Origin: Hydractinia symbiolongicarpus
Lineage: Eukaryota > Cnidaria > Hydrozoa > Anthoathecata > Hydractiniidae
Assembly: GCF_029227915.1 (NCBI RefSeq)
Contig: NC_079884.1
Coordinates: 1,550,001-1,614,000 of the forward strand
Direction: 5' to 3'
DNA length: 64,000 nucleotides
In this document: piece after piece, positions 12,245 through 24,665 of the stretch
How positions within the stretch are numbered: the stretch's first letter is position 1
How the letters are laid out: every line of letters begins with the position of its first letter
Program-made: the position numbers and the translations under genes
Notes under the pieces: model-generated
Seen by the model: the letters and a program-made list of their open reading frames with translations, nothing else
Database searches by the model: none
What the model was told of the DNA's origin: nothing

Positions 12245-14700
12245 ATCTTGACCTGTTACAATAACCATATCTACACTTGAAATCCAGTCCCATATTAATT
12301 TTATCCTTACCCCCATCGATCATCATTCCCCAATTACAGTACCATTTTGACTTATAGCAATCAACATATCCTCTGTACCCTACCGAACATACCACAATTA
12401 TCATACCGTTTCGACTTGTCGCAATCAACATATCGTCTCCACCCTACCGATCATCATACCACAATTACCATACCATTTCGACTTATCACAACCAACAAGG
12501 AGTTGCGAAGGAGGAAGCACATGACAGAATGAAGCCTGAACAAGGTGCATTAACATTACAGCAGTGTGCTGATTATTAATGGCCTTTAGGCCAATTGCAA
12601 CCTTAACAAGGTGAACATTACAGCTTCATGCTGGTTATTAATGGCGTTGCTGGAGGTGGGGGTGGAGGGTCATAACACAGCCTAACAAAGGTCTGTGATT
12701 GTTACATTAACCATGGATACATTTGATATCCAGTTGCATGTCTATTTCATCCGTATCACATCGATCATCATACCACAATATACCATACCGTTTTGACTTA
12801 TTGCAATCAACATATCGTCTGTACCCTACCGATCATACCACAATTACCATACCGCATGACTGAATTTAACCTGAGCAAGTTGCATTAACATTACACCTTT
12901 GTGCTGATTATTAATGGCGTTTAGGCCAATTGCAACCTGAACAAGGTGAACATTACAGCTTTATGCTTATTATTAATGGCGTTGCTGGATGTGGAGGTGG
13001 AGGGTCATAACACAGCCTAACAAACGTCTGTGATCGTTACATTAACCACCGATGCATTTATTATCCAGTTGCATATCTATTTTATCTGTATCACATCGAT
13101 CGTCATACCACAATTACCGTACAATTTTGACTTATCGCAATCAACATATCGTCTGTACCCTACCGATTATCATACCACAATTACCATGCCGCATGACCGA
13201 ATGCAACCTGAACAAGGTGCATTTACATTACAGCTTTGTGCTGATTATTAATGGCGTTGTAAGCCAATTGCAACCTGAACAAGGTGCATTTACATTACAG
13301 CTTTGTGCTGATTATTAATGGCGTTGTAAGCCAATTGCAACCTGAACAAGGTGCATTAACATTGCAGCTCTGTGCTGATTATTAATGGCGTTGTAAGCCA
13401 ATTGCAACCTAAACGAGGTGCATTAACATAACAGCTTTGTGCTGATTATTAATGGCGTTGTAAGCCAATTGCAACCTAAACTAGGCGCATTAACATTACA
13501 GCTTTGTGCTGATTATTAATGGCGTTGTAAGCCAATTGCAACCTGAACAAGGTGCACATGCAACCTAAACAAGGTGTGCATTACAGCATTGAGCTGATTG
13601 CACAATTTTTTTTATAAGCAACTTAGGATTGTAGTCAGATCTTAAGTTTTTTTTACTCAATACCCAGGTCTGAAGGTTCTTAATGGTTGTTTAATTTGAT
13701 TTAACTAATTTTTGTAATATATATCTAAACGGGGGAAACGAAAAGTCATATTGTTGTTAAAAAAAAAAATTCTTGAAAAAAAACTGAGAAGTTTTTTAGT
13801 TTTCTTTTCTTCTTTTGTTCAAAAAGTGTGTCTTTTTTCTATTTTCTCAAAAAATAATAATTTTTGCTTATGCTTTTATTTGTACAAAACCAAAGTTGCT
13901 TAATTTTTTTTTAAATTCAGTTCAGTTGCTTATAAAAAGAATGTGTATTAACATAAAGGTTTAAATTCAAAACCTTACCATACCGTACGGCCTTATCGCA
14001 ATCAACATATTGTCTGTACCGTCCCCGTCATACAACGATTACCATGCTGTTTTGACTTATCGCAATCAACATCTCGTCTTTACCTTACCGGTCATCATAA
14101 CACAATTACCATACCATTTCGACTTTTTGCAATCAACATATTGCCTTACCCTGCCGATCATCATACCACAATTACCATTTCGACCTAAAGGATTCAACAT
14201 AAATCGTCAGTACCCATCATACCACAATTACCATACCGTTTTCAGTTATCGCAATCAACGTATCGTCTGTACCTTACCGATCATCATAACACAATTATCA
14301 TACCCTTTCGATTTACCAGATTCAACATATCGCCTGTACCCATTATACCACAATTACCATACCGTTTCGACTTATCCCGATCAACATATCGTTTTACCAT
14401 ACCGATCATTGTACCACAATTACCATACCCTTTCTACTTACCAGATTCAACATATTGTCTGTACCCATTATATCACAATTACTTAAACAAGGTACATTAA
14501 TATTACAGCTTTATGCTGATTATTCATGGCGATGTAGGCCAATTGCAACCTAAACGAGGTGCATTAACATTACAGCTTTGTGCTGATTATTAGTGGTATT
14601 GTAAGCCAATTGCAACCTAAAGAAGGTGCATTAACATTACAGCCTTGTGCTGATTATTAATGGCGTTGTAAGGCAATTGCAGCCTGAACAAGGTGCTCAT
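12245..14700. repeat. 67-bp satellite, two monomer types
   Basis: Type A monomers (TTAATGGCGTTGTAAGCC ... GAACAAGGTGCATT) recur every 67 bp, for example at 13251 and 13318. Type B monomers (ACCACAATTACCATACCG ... CGCAATCAACATATCG) are also about 67 bp. A composite block containing GTTGCTGGAGGTGG at 12646 and GTTGCTGGATGTGG at 12981 repeats at 335 bp, exactly five monomers. A non-repetitive gap lies at about 13620-13970. Open frames in this region are repeat artefacts. It follows the helicase directly, so it may be part of Helitron-1 or a separate satellite. Confidence 0.85.
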
Positions 14701-15027
14701 GCAACCTAAATAAAGGTGCATTACAGCATTGAGTTGATTGCGCAATTTCTTTTTATAAGCAACTGGGATTTTGGTCTCATCCGTACCCTACCAATCATCA
14801 CAGCCCAATCACCCTACCAGCCATCATACCTCAGTTACTGTAGGTTGTGCAACATGAAGAACCAGTACATCACCAAAATGGGGTGTACATCACCAAAATG
14901 GGGTAACTCTTTTTTACTTAAAATGTTAATTGCAACATAAATCTGCCCTTTATTTTAGGTATGACCTGCTTAGTCCCATTGTCTACCTTCTCGTGGTGCA
15001 GGTTGTCAAGAAGAGCTTGTAGACTTT

Positions 15028-15432
15028 TCAGGCCTATCAATAAGGGGCGAGCAATTGCTCTTGCTCACGCAAACGCTAACTTAACTCTAAGGCCTATCAA
15101 TAAAGGGAGAGTGATCGCACTTGCTAACGCGAAGCCTCGCTCAATTCTAAGAAATGAGAAACTAGGTGACCCATTAATTGCTCTCCCAATTCCGAAAAAA
15201 GTTTTTCTGCCTGAGCAATATCAATTCATCTCACATGGAAATCAATGTTCTCTTTCTTATTGTTTACAGTAAAAAAGAACTAAAATATATAAAGAAAGAT
15301 GAAATTAAATAGATAAAAAGGACTTTTTTTAAACTTATTCTACTTATTTAGATTGCTTGCCCAGTTTAAATTATTGTAACCTTGGGGGAGCGATTTGTTG
15401 CTCTGGTGTTATTTTCTTATTGATAGGCCTGA
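15028..15432. mobile_element. Possible TIR element
   Basis: TCAGGCCTATCAATAAG at 15028 is matched in inverse at the right end (CTTATTGATAGGCCTGA, ending 15432), giving 17-bp terminal inverted repeats. An extra internal copy of AGGCCTATCAATAA lies near 15092. No clear target duplication is visible, so this could also be a scrambled repeat. Confidence 0.4.
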
Positions 15433-15660
15433 TGAAATTTTTAATTTAGGATTTTAAAATTTAATAGATCGTGTTGTTTTTGTCTACATGTTGTGTCTAC
15501 ACGCTCTTCAACCAACAGCCAGGGCAATAAAACTCTCTTTGCATGAAATGTTTGCAAACATTCTTTTTTATTTCGGTGCTTTTAACTCCCATTAATAGGT
15601 GTTGTATTACCTAATCGTCTAATATTAGTTCTAAATTTCTATTTAGTGAAATATTTAAAA

Positions 15661-16477
15661 ATGGAAAGTGAGCTGGTAAATGTAAGTATTTTCATAGTTC
15701 GGTTTTTACCTTTTCAATACTAAAATTGCATTTCTTTAATGCAAAATGTTGCATTCATGTAAGGCTTTTTTTTATTAAAATTTAATACTGAGGATGGTGT
15801 TCATGTTTCTGTATTATATCTTTAAAATAATTGCTAAAGTTTTGCCACATAAAGGCGGTCTTACATAGACTAGCTGTTGTTATTGGCTTGGTATCCTGAC
15901 TGCCATAGATTGTATTATGTATATGAACTCATTGTCATCTCATTATACGAATGAGATAAAGGCTACCTCTACTACTTTTAGCAGCCAAATAAGATAATAT
16001 AATACTTAGTTGGATTAGCATACAAGAATTAGCATATGAAAGTATTCAATTAATTTGAGAGATATCTTTATGTAGGAGTTAAAGCAGAGAATTGATACCC
16101 TGGAGGGGAAAATTGAGGCTTTAGAGGAGAAAGTTAAAGTAAGTTATGCACTAGAAATAATTGCTTTGAAGTGTAGAATGTGATAAAACAGTAACAGTAA
16201 CTTAGTGAACGATTAGAAGTTTAGAATGTGGCATTTCCACAATTGTCTTATTTTTTAGGAGTTATCAGCAGAGAAATTGGATTTGTCGTGGGACGCCTTC
16301 CGGGACTTTTGTTCCCAAAATAAGACTTTGGGAGCTTTTATAAGCTCCCAAAATTACAAATCCTGGAAGGCGTCTTGTGGCTCACGCACCTTTACACAGG
16401 AGGATGATATGCGGGAGCGGGCGAAGTTGAAGAGGAAGAACGGTGGAAGAGGAAGAGGAGGAGGATATAGGTGGTAA
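15661..16477 (+). CDS. Predicted three-exon gene: small coiled-coil, Arg/Gly-rich protein
   Basis: Exons 15661-15681, 16076-16138 and 16259-16477 are bounded by GTAAGT donors and TAG acceptors, all in phase 0. They give 100 residues. Exon 2 (ELKQRIDTLEGKIEALEEKVK region) and the start of exon 3 form heptads typical of a coiled coil. The middle (SWDAFRDFCSQNKTLGAF) is unrecognised. The end is basic and Gly/Arg-rich (KNGGRGRGGGYRW), suggesting RNA binding. I do not recognise the family. Consistent phases across three exons support a real gene or a recent relic. Exon 3 contains a long imperfect inverted repeat (see findings), so an origin from a mobile element is possible. Confidence 0.55.
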
Positions 16478-16636
16478 AAAAAAAAAATGCAAAAACTTGC
16501 TGTTCTTAATTCATTCCTCTCAACCCATCCGCAGACTTTTCTTCTTTTCAAAATTTTCTTTCCACAACAGTATGCGCTTTTAATATTTTGACGTAGTATA
16601 TAGTTATATAGACATATATAGTTATATAGACAGTCA

Positions 16637-16876
16637 GCAAGCATAATTTTAGGTTATAAAATTCTTTATTAAGCTATTATAAAACAATTTGCGTTTTGTC
16701 ATATTATTTGTGTCTTGCAAGCATAACTTTAGGTTATAAAATTCTTTATTAACCTATTATAAAACAATTTGCGTTTTGTCATATTATTTGTGTCTTGCAA
16801 GCATAACTTTAGGTTATAAAATTCTTTATTAAGCTATTATAAAACAATTTGCGTTTTGTCATATTATTTGTGTCTT
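16637..16876. repeat. Three tandem 80-bp units
   Basis: The unit GCAAGCATAACTTTAGG ... TGTGTCTT occurs at 16637, 16717 and 16797 with very few differences. It is a small minisatellite just downstream of the three-exon gene. Confidence 0.9.
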
Positions 16877-16951
16877 GCGTTTTTGTTCCAAGATTCTGCA
16901 TATAATGTGCGTAATTACCTTATTCCATGAAATTACCCAGTTATGATTTTA

Positions 16952-17317
16952 CACGCTTTTTTATAAGAATATAATTATAAGAATATCGAGGCTGAGAAAT
17001 GGGTTAAAATTAGAAATATCCTTAGAATATACCCAGGCTCAACCTCTTGTTTTAGATATGAAAATTTGTGTGATGCGCAAATTTTGATTAGAGGTTTATT
17101 TCTTATACTGTATGTTTATTTTCTTGTCGGATCACCTGTCGTTTTCACTTTGTTTAATGACTTTCCACCATTTTTTTAACCATCTTTAAGCATATTAAGG
17201 GTAATACATACTTTCTGGTGAAGAATATTTTTAAGAATATTTGAGGCTGAGATTTGTCAAAAAGCTAAGGATACTGAGGCTGAAACGAAAAAACAATATT
17301 CTTATAAAAAAAGCGTG
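16952..17317. mobile_element. MITE with TA target duplication
   Basis: The left end CACGCTTTTTTATAAGAATA is matched by its inverse at the right end (TATTCTTATAAAAAAAGCGTG) with at most a one-base length difference. TA flanks both sides (16950-16951 and 17318-17319), as in Tc1/mariner-type insertions. An internal motif (AAGAATAT...GAGGCTGAGA) appears twice. The element is 366 bp and non-coding. Confidence 0.7.
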
Positions 17318-17759
17318 TAAACCGGTTTTTCAAAATTCGTGTTAATTTAAAGACTTTTAATTTCATGACTCGTTGATTAAAATACTGTAAATTGCTGACT
17401 TTTTTTACAATAAATAAAATAGCCTGTTACCGTAATTTTCGCTCCGTGTGATGTAGCATATTCTCAAATTCGCGTTAATTAAATGTAATTTGCGTTAATT
17501 TCTTGACTCGTTAATTTCATGGAATAATAAAGAATAAAGTGGTAGTTTGTTCTGATAATATTCGTTCCTTTGCATGCTGGAAAATTTTTTCAATAAACTT
17601 ACTTAGTTTCACCTCAAACTTCGGGATTAAGCCTGAAACACACAATCCTTTAATATGAAAGGTCAAAAACTGATGGATAATGATCAATATTACTTACTTT
17701 ATTAGACACAAGTGTAAATATTTAAGTATATTTAATTAACAAAATTACATAATTATTAC

Positions 17760-17825
17760 GCCTTGTTAGTCTAATGGCTATGACACTCGTAAACGAGAGA
17801 TCCAGGTTCGAATCCTGGACAGGGC
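17760..17825 (+). pseudogene. tRNA-like sequence, second copy
   Basis: It closely matches 4383-4450. The T-arm CCAGG-TTCGAAT-CCTGG is perfect and the acceptor is nearly paired. The anticodon arm is only CTCGTAAACGAG, whose 5-bp stem would leave a 2-nt loop. The normal seven-base loop is absent in both copies, which points to a dispersed tRNA-derived repeat and not to a tRNA gene. Confidence 0.6.
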
Positions 17826-17959
17826 ATGAAAAACATTATCTTGCACCTACAACAACCCCGTTGTATTATATTGATAAAATTCTGTATATTGACCTTATAA
17901 TACCTTAATTAAATATACGTAATCTTCGAGTTGTAGAAGGGGAAGGAATGTATATTTAA

Positions 17960-18345
17960 ATGCCTGGCCCTGCCTTGCCGTTCCTTTGCCATTGCCTACC
18001 CTTTCTATGTCTTTTCTGTTGCCTGCTTACTATGCCCTTGTCTGTGCCTCCCATGCCTTGCCTACCCCTGCCTTGCTGATTCATCTTCCTGTTTTCTTGC
18101 CTGCCTTTGTCGCTCCCTTTCCTTGCCGTTCTTAATAAATCCCTTCCTTTCCTATGCCTTTTCTGGTGCCTGACTGCTATGCCCTTTGCTTTTGCCTCCC
18201 ATGCCTTGCCTACCCCTGTCTTGCCTACCCCTGCCTTGCTGATTCCTCTTCCTGTTTCCTTGCCTGCCTTTGCCGTGCAACGCTAAATATATTGCCGTGC
18301 CCTTTCCTTAATGCCTTTGCCTTGGCAACCTCTCCGCAACACTTT
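17960..18345. repeat. Pyrimidine-rich minisatellite
   Basis: Irregular repeats of TGCCTTGCCTACCCC and related C/T-rich words fill the stretch. The open frame of repeated Cys-Leu-Ala in it is a repeat artefact. Confidence 0.7.
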
Positions 18346-18358
18346 CTATACTGGTTGA

Positions 18359-18690
18359 CTGGGGTAATAAGTGGAGTCGTCACTCTCCAAAGACAGGACT
18401 GAGTGTAGTCAAGCCCCCTTGCTGACTCATTCCAGTTAAAATATTCTTATCTCAGCTCTTCTAAAAAGAAAACATATGACTCGGGACTGTTAAGAAGGCG
18501 GTCATCACAGAAAATTACTGCTCTATCGTTGCAATGTATCCACCTGTGTGCCATTTGGTCGAAGGCTATGGTTGTGTAGTGACCATTATTTAAGTTGCCG
18601 CAATGGTTGATAATAGCCCTTAATTGAAATTTTTTAGGCTGACAAAAGTTTAACTTGATGTCAGAAACAAAAAAAATAAAAAATATATAA
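18359..18690 (-). mobile_element. R2-like LINE fragment with the USP C-terminus (copy 2)
   Basis: On the minus strand the frame ending at 18447 reads FQLRAIINHCGNLNNGHYTT ... HCNDRAVIFCDD. NHCGxxxxGHYTT is the histidine box of USP-type deubiquitinases. The first 40 residues of that open frame do not match the other copies and are host sequence at the 5'-truncation point. After the stop comes the CTGGGGTAATAAGTGG module of the 3' UTR (18359-18420). This copy preserves Gly where copy 7 has a stop in the same box. Confidence 0.75.
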
Positions 18691-18699
18691 CTACGCTTT

Positions 18700-20490
18700 A
18701 AATTCTGAAAAAAACTATTCCACTTATCATCCTGCAAAGGTTCAAGTTCAAGATTTTGCAGGTAGCTAGCTAGCTTATTACCATCATAATTCGTGCTCAT
18801 AAAAGAAGAAAAGTTTGGAAACTAAGCTAGCTATAGATAATTAAAAAAGAGGAATCACAACAGAAGTCATAGGTTAGAGCTAGTCATATGGAATGGGGAG
18901 CTGGACTTGGATGCTAACATTAGCTAGCTAACAGTAGCTGAGACACCCAGGTAAATATACTTAAACTGGGAACACTTAGCTAAAACTAAAGCTAGCTATT
19001 TATGCTTAGTAAACCACATATAAAGAGAAGCTAAAGTAGCAGTTAGTAACATTACAGTTCAACAAATCAAAGTTTTCCGTTTTTTAATCAACCAACAGCT
19101 TTATGTAGCATTTTGAATTTCAGGACAATACATTAGTTATGCGGCAGGGCACATGAATTATGCAACAAAATGTAAAGAAATATGGCTACATACGCGGTAA
19201 AATTTAAAAAATGTGGCTTTTCCTTGGAAATGCGAGTCTGCTTGATCCACTGACATAAAAACCAAACGTCTAAAAATATCAAAGTTCTTACTATTTGTGA
19301 TTTCAAATCCACTTTAAACTCTAGCCTTTGTTTTCTACTTCTAACTTTACTTTACATCTAGCTCCACTTCTCACTTCCCTTTTTTACTTCTTCATTTGCT
19401 TTCTTTTCTTTTTAAATACATAGCTATGCTTTTTTAAACCACTCTTTTCCCTTTTTTCAAGGTAAAGGGATCGTTCTTGTGTGCTTTTTTTGGTGGCCTT
19501 TATTTTCTAGTTCTAAATTTACTTTACTTCTACCTCCACGTAGCTCCACTTTCACTTCCAACTTCACTTTTCTACTTCTTCACTTGGACTTTTTTTATTT
19601 TAAATATGCTTTTTTGAACCACTTATTTTACTTTTTTCAAGATTGTTCTTTTGTGGTTTTTTTTGGTGGAGAGTACATCATTTTTCAAAAGTTAGCCGTT
19701 AATTTATTTCAGCAAATCAAATTGACTCGTTTTCATCACGTGATGTAAACAAAGTAAACCCGCTAGCAAAATGTACATAATTTTTTCGGCGACTTCAAAG
19801 AAAATTTCGGCAACATCAAAGGAAAATGACGATATCAACTTTGCCTGTCACAGACAGACGGACACACTTAGCGTTTTATTATATAGATTTTTCGGTTACA
19901 TCGAAGGAAAATAAACACATCCACTTTGGCTGTCACAGATAAACAGACAGACACACTTAGCGTATTATTACATACACTTTTGTCCAGACTGGCGCGCTAT
20001 ATCAATGATTTACCACCAAACATTTCTAACTGAATAATGAATCAGTTTGTTCTAAATTATTTGCCACAGCTAATTTTGGTGGCAAAGAGGGATATTAAAG
20101 CCTGTAAAGAGCTGCGATATTCCTAAAAAGACGAAAATTTGGAGGTATTATTATTTTTACTTTTAAAAACATATTTACACAGGGTATTTTACTCAACACG
20201 GAGGTTCTCTCCTGTACAAGAAAAACTAACAGTTGAGAGTAAAAAGAATAAATTTACGTATATAAAAATATGAACTAACAAACAAACATGATCACCAAGT
20301 CAACTACTCACATCCGCGATCATGTTTTGGAGGCAACAAAGATACACCTTTGTCATTCTTTTGTCCTAAAACATAATCAACCGTTTCAAAAAAAACTATT
20401 GAACTGTTGAAAAAGTTGTTTTGTACATTGTTTTATTTTTATGAAAAGGAAAAAAATTCATCTTTAAAATCTTTTTTAAAGTTAAAAAAC
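18700..20490. other. No gene seen; duplicated Helitron-like 5' terminus
   Basis: The region holds no supported gene. At about 19780-19985 a 110-bp unit is duplicated (CTGTCACAGACAGACGG, then CACACTTAGCGTTTTATTATATAGA). On the minus strand it reads TCTATATAATAAAACGC ... GTCTGTCTGTGAC, resembling the TC...GTCTGTCTGTC 5' ends seen at 24666 and 34785. A similar minus-strand end starts at 477. These may be 5' scraps of Helitron-like elements. Confidence 0.35.
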
Positions 20491-20499
20491 CTTATTTTT

Positions 20500-20704
20500 G
20501 GCCTTTTTATTTCGAATAACCTGTAATTATTGGGTCGAGGGGGTGGAAAACAATTCCAATAATTGCAATTTCGAATAAATAAAGTTTGAATAACTGAGGG
20601 AAATTTACGTTGAATTCTGGTAAAAAGTTCAGGAAGAAATCAGATCTCATCGAATAACCAAAAATTTCAAATAAGTGCAGGTTCCGATAACCAGGAGTCT
20701 ACTG
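20500..20704 (-). mobile_element. Pogo/Tigger-like terminal fragment
   Basis: Read on the minus strand from 20704, the sequence begins TA-CAGTAGACTCCTGG, then TTATCGGAACCTGCAC. This closely resembles the terminal repeats of pogo/Tigger transposons, with the expected flanking TA. Repeats of CGAATAAC follow. The opposite terminus was not found, so this is a partial element. Confidence 0.45.
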
Positions 20705-23700
20705 TATTTTGAGTTATAGTGGTATCGCAGGATAACCTGAAGACCACAACAAGCTACATTAAAAGCGTTTAGAGATTTTGTTCCAAAAGTAGTCAGGAGG
20801 TGGAGGTTGACATCAGAAACATAACTGCTGTGTGTTGTCATCAAATGTATATAAAAGAAAAGGAAATGGTCGGAAAAAGGACTGATCATGTGTTCAGATT
20901 GCAAGATCTTTATGCAAACACGATCAATAGCAAAAAATCAAAGCTTGTTTTGTAAAGAATCCAATCAGAAGATTACTGTCGCAAGTTACATCAGAGCGTT
21001 TTAAATAGAAATCCTAAATCACGCGAAGATTCAATTAGGAATGCTGTTCGGGGATAGTGGAATATTGGTAATAGGTTATCATATTTTAAAGGAAAAAAAA
21101 CAAGAAGGACGCACTGGTTGAAATTCGAAAAAGTGATAGGACTTATTGAGAGAGTTGGCCCAAACTCACTGAACATGTACAGTAAGCACAACTTGCAGGC
21201 TTTAAAAGAAGCGATTGGAAAGTATACCGGTAATAATACTGATTTTTCAAATTTACTAGTTGTTGTAGAAAACCTGGCTCCTAAAATCGCCCTATTTTTG
21301 TCGCTAGGCAAAATATACTTTCATTTTTAAATTAATTATGTAGTCTAGATATCATTGCTCAATATCACAAAGATTTCAATTTTTTATTTTTATACATATC
21401 TTTAATGGTCATTGTGGCTTGCTTTAGTTTATTCTTAAAGCTTGTAGGATTAGCTTAAATAATACTAGAAATTAAAAAAAAGGTTGCGAAGCATTTCGCA
21501 AGTTGCAAGCAAAATTAAACTATCCAATACTTTGTCCCTAGCGCTTCTTGTTTAATTGGCGCTAACATCTTCCGAAATACATCAAAATTGAATATCATAT
21601 AGAAGAACCCTGGGGACGAGATAGGAAAATGAACGCTCTGCGGAACAATTCGTTGCTCAAAAACAGTTTTTTTGCGAATAGACTGCGCGAGTATTTGATG
21701 TGCGTGGGATATTCTTTTTAAAATGTGCGAGAAAATTAGATTACGCGAAACTAACAAAAACGAATAACGCGTGTTAAAATTTTGTACCGCCTTTTCTTTT
21801 CCCACAGAATGGTAAAAGTAAAGAGCGCAATACAAAATTACACTTTTAGCAGTATTCCGAAAGATATGTGATACATCGAGTTGTACTACCCGCAGAAGTT
21901 GGTCCTAACGTTAACGATTTCGTAAATGACCTCACAACAAAACAGTATTTTTTTTCACGTAAAAATACCGGCAGTAGAAGCCACAGAATCTGCTGGAACG
22001 AATTTCGAAAACTCACGAGAAACAATTAAAACAAAAACAAACAAATCAAAACAGTTTTTTAACTTTATCAAGATTTATTAAATAGCTTCAAATTTGGGCA
22101 GAAAAACAATAACGGATTCGCCTTCTTTTCACCACACGCATTAGAAGATTACATCACTCACTCCCATTGTACACAATCTAAAAGAAAAAGAAAACATTTT
22201 CATATAGTGAAGCTTCCAGTGCCTTTAAGGGATGGCCAAGTCAATGGAATTGAAAGCACTGTTTTTCATCTTATAAATAATTAAGGCTAATTCGGAAAAG
22301 TATAAAAGAAAAAAACTAAACAATTTGGCAACTTTACTAATTTTATACGCAAAGTTCCAACCATACCAACAGTTTCCAAATCTGACAAAATAATTTTAGA
22401 AGTGTTTATTTTTTCAGAATTTGATTGATGCAAGGCCAAGGGAAATTAAATAAGTTTATTGTCCTAGACCCATTTAAAAACATATGCTTCTCATCATTCG
22501 GTTTTTTTTCAACCAACATTAATGTAATCACCCAGAGGAAATTAAAATGTCTCTTGTGTGTGTTTTAGAAGCTGAGTACACAAATACACAAATATTATAA
22601 GTGCTGAACTTTGGCAATCATATTTTGCAATCAGACCCTTTTAAAAACTATGCTGAACCATGTCAATTATTAAATTCAGCACTAATAGAAAAGCACCTTG
22701 GATAGGATTCTTTGTTGGGCGAATAAAATGACTGACAAATGGTTTATCGTAAATGAAATAGTAATTTTTACACAAATAATTTAAAAAATAATGAACTTTG
22801 TTATGTGGGTTGTTCTCAAACACACGTGGGCGGTGGACAAAAAACTGTGATGTAATTTCTCTTGGTCTATTATTCCTGAGAATATTCTAAAATAAGAGGG
22901 TGTCAATAAGCTGCAAACAGCCACATATATAAGGGCGAGTTCGGGCAACTTTTTCAATTAAATTAGTGATTGTCTTCCAGAACCGCCCGCACTTTCCCGA
23001 ACTTGCCTGGAGCATTTTCAAAATTCAATTCCTTGTAACATACCTTGTGGACGATAGTTGGAAAAAGATGCTTTAAGAGAAAGAAGTTAATAAAAATTAA
23101 AAGTTATTTATCAAGTAAATTTTATCAAAAACCATCAAAAACAGTTCTTTTAAGAACTTTACTACCACATAGTTTACTTTATGGTCTATGCAGGTTTTTT
23201 CAAGTGAATACTTCAATTTTTTTGCAAAACGCTCAACTTGCCCAAAAACGCCTGCACGTTATATGGCGTATGCAGCTTATCAGCACCCTTGTTCTAAAAT
23301 TACAAGCAGTTTCGAAGATGCCCACGCCGTTTAGAGGACGTGGTGCGGCTTGGGCATCCTTGAAGTTCTGTTTAATGACAGTTTTAATGTTTTAATGTCG
23401 TTTTAAACCTTGTTCTCAGGGAGGGTGTACGGAAAACTAATTCCTATTGACAATTACATTGCTGTTGGTTTGATAGCAAAAGTGGATATTTTTTTAATTA
23501 CTGAAACAGGTTACTTATATAATAAATAAAAAATGATAAAAAACGGTTGGTCAGCTCACTCTAGCGCCCAGAGCTATTTGTTTTGTCTGCGCCCTAGCTA
23601 CAGGTTTTCCTATATCTGGCTATCAGTTAGGTAGTAATACAGCTTCTCCATATGTATTCTACAAATTACTTTCAATTCTTTTATACAAAACTGAGCTCTA

Positions 23701-24665
23701 GCTACCTTTCGTGTGATTAAGCCTTACCTTGATTTGGATAAAACCAATTAAAATTGATAATATTGTATTCTTACATCTTCTTAGAAACAATAAAATAAAA
23801 CACAGCTCGGCGCGTTATAATTGTACAAATTACTTCAATATTTCTTTAGAAAAGGGTAGCTTACACAGGAGCTTTCCAATCCAACTCAAATCTCCAGAAA
23901 AAGCACAGCAACAAAAAAGCTTAAAATACACAAGTAAAGTCGATTAGAAACAGGACTAGCAATAAATTTTTTCGAAAGAAGAAAACCGTTTTAATACTAT
24001 TATGTTTCATTAAAATACAACTATAATAGTATTAGAAGCAAAATTGCAAAGTAATTAATTAATTATTTATACCATAATTAGCTATAATACAAAGAAATAA
24101 GGCATATTTTAGGTCTGTAAAATATACGTGTCTAAAATGCCGACTACCGTTTCTTGTTCACGGCATATTCCTCTTTGTGTGTTCAAGTTCGGCGGACGTA
24201 TAATCCGGACCAAAAGACGGGGGGGGGGGGGGGGGTCAAAATCCGGGGGTGGGGGGGTACGAGCCGTACTTATTGCATTTTTTACTAAACTTATACTTTA
24301 ACCCCTCGGTCCAAACTTATTTGTTTTATTAGAAAAAAAAATACCCTAGCTTTATGTGCAAAAATATCAGTCCTATTTCTTTACGCTGATTTTATATGAT
24401 TTTTTTTCTATCGAAATTTTGAGAATCTCAATAATTCTCTTGGTATACCTCGCGTGTAGCAAACGTGCTCCACAATTTCGCTTCGCTCGCAAAGCTCAAT
24501 TGCTTCGCAAAAATCAAATCACATGCACAATAGGTCTTGGGAAAGAATGGCAGACTGAACATCACTTTTTGCTTAAATATATAAGACTCATTTATCACAT
24601 AATTTTAAATTTCTGGAGGCTGTTTTAATAAGACATCAATGTTTTTTTCTATAAAAAAATTACTA
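20705..24665. other. No gene recognised; G-tract near 24219
   Basis: Several open frames occur (for example 23045-23395 plus and 21515-21835 minus), but none shows a domain, composition or splice pattern I recognise. A run of 17 G at 24219-24235 is followed by runs of 5 and 7 G (24245-24257), able to form a G-quadruplex. The rest is AT-rich and featureless to me. Confidence 0.4.

Noticed and set aside
13030-14486. Open frames of 73-158 residues rich in Tyr/Asn/His
   Set aside because: They read through the 67-bp satellite and repeat with its period.
12245-14700. CRISPR-like array
   Set aside because: Direct 67-bp monomers without unique spacers, in a eukaryotic context.
14961-15272. 103-residue frame with a duplicated RPINKGR segment
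   Set aside because: The duplication is the AGGCCTATCAATAA repeat of the possible TIR element; no domain or splice support.
18154-18402. 82-residue Cys/Leu/Ala-rich frame
   Set aside because: Arises from the C/T-rich minisatellite.
21515-21835. 106-residue minus-strand frame
   Set aside because: No recognisable motif, no splice pattern, and AT-rich context; not enough to call a gene.
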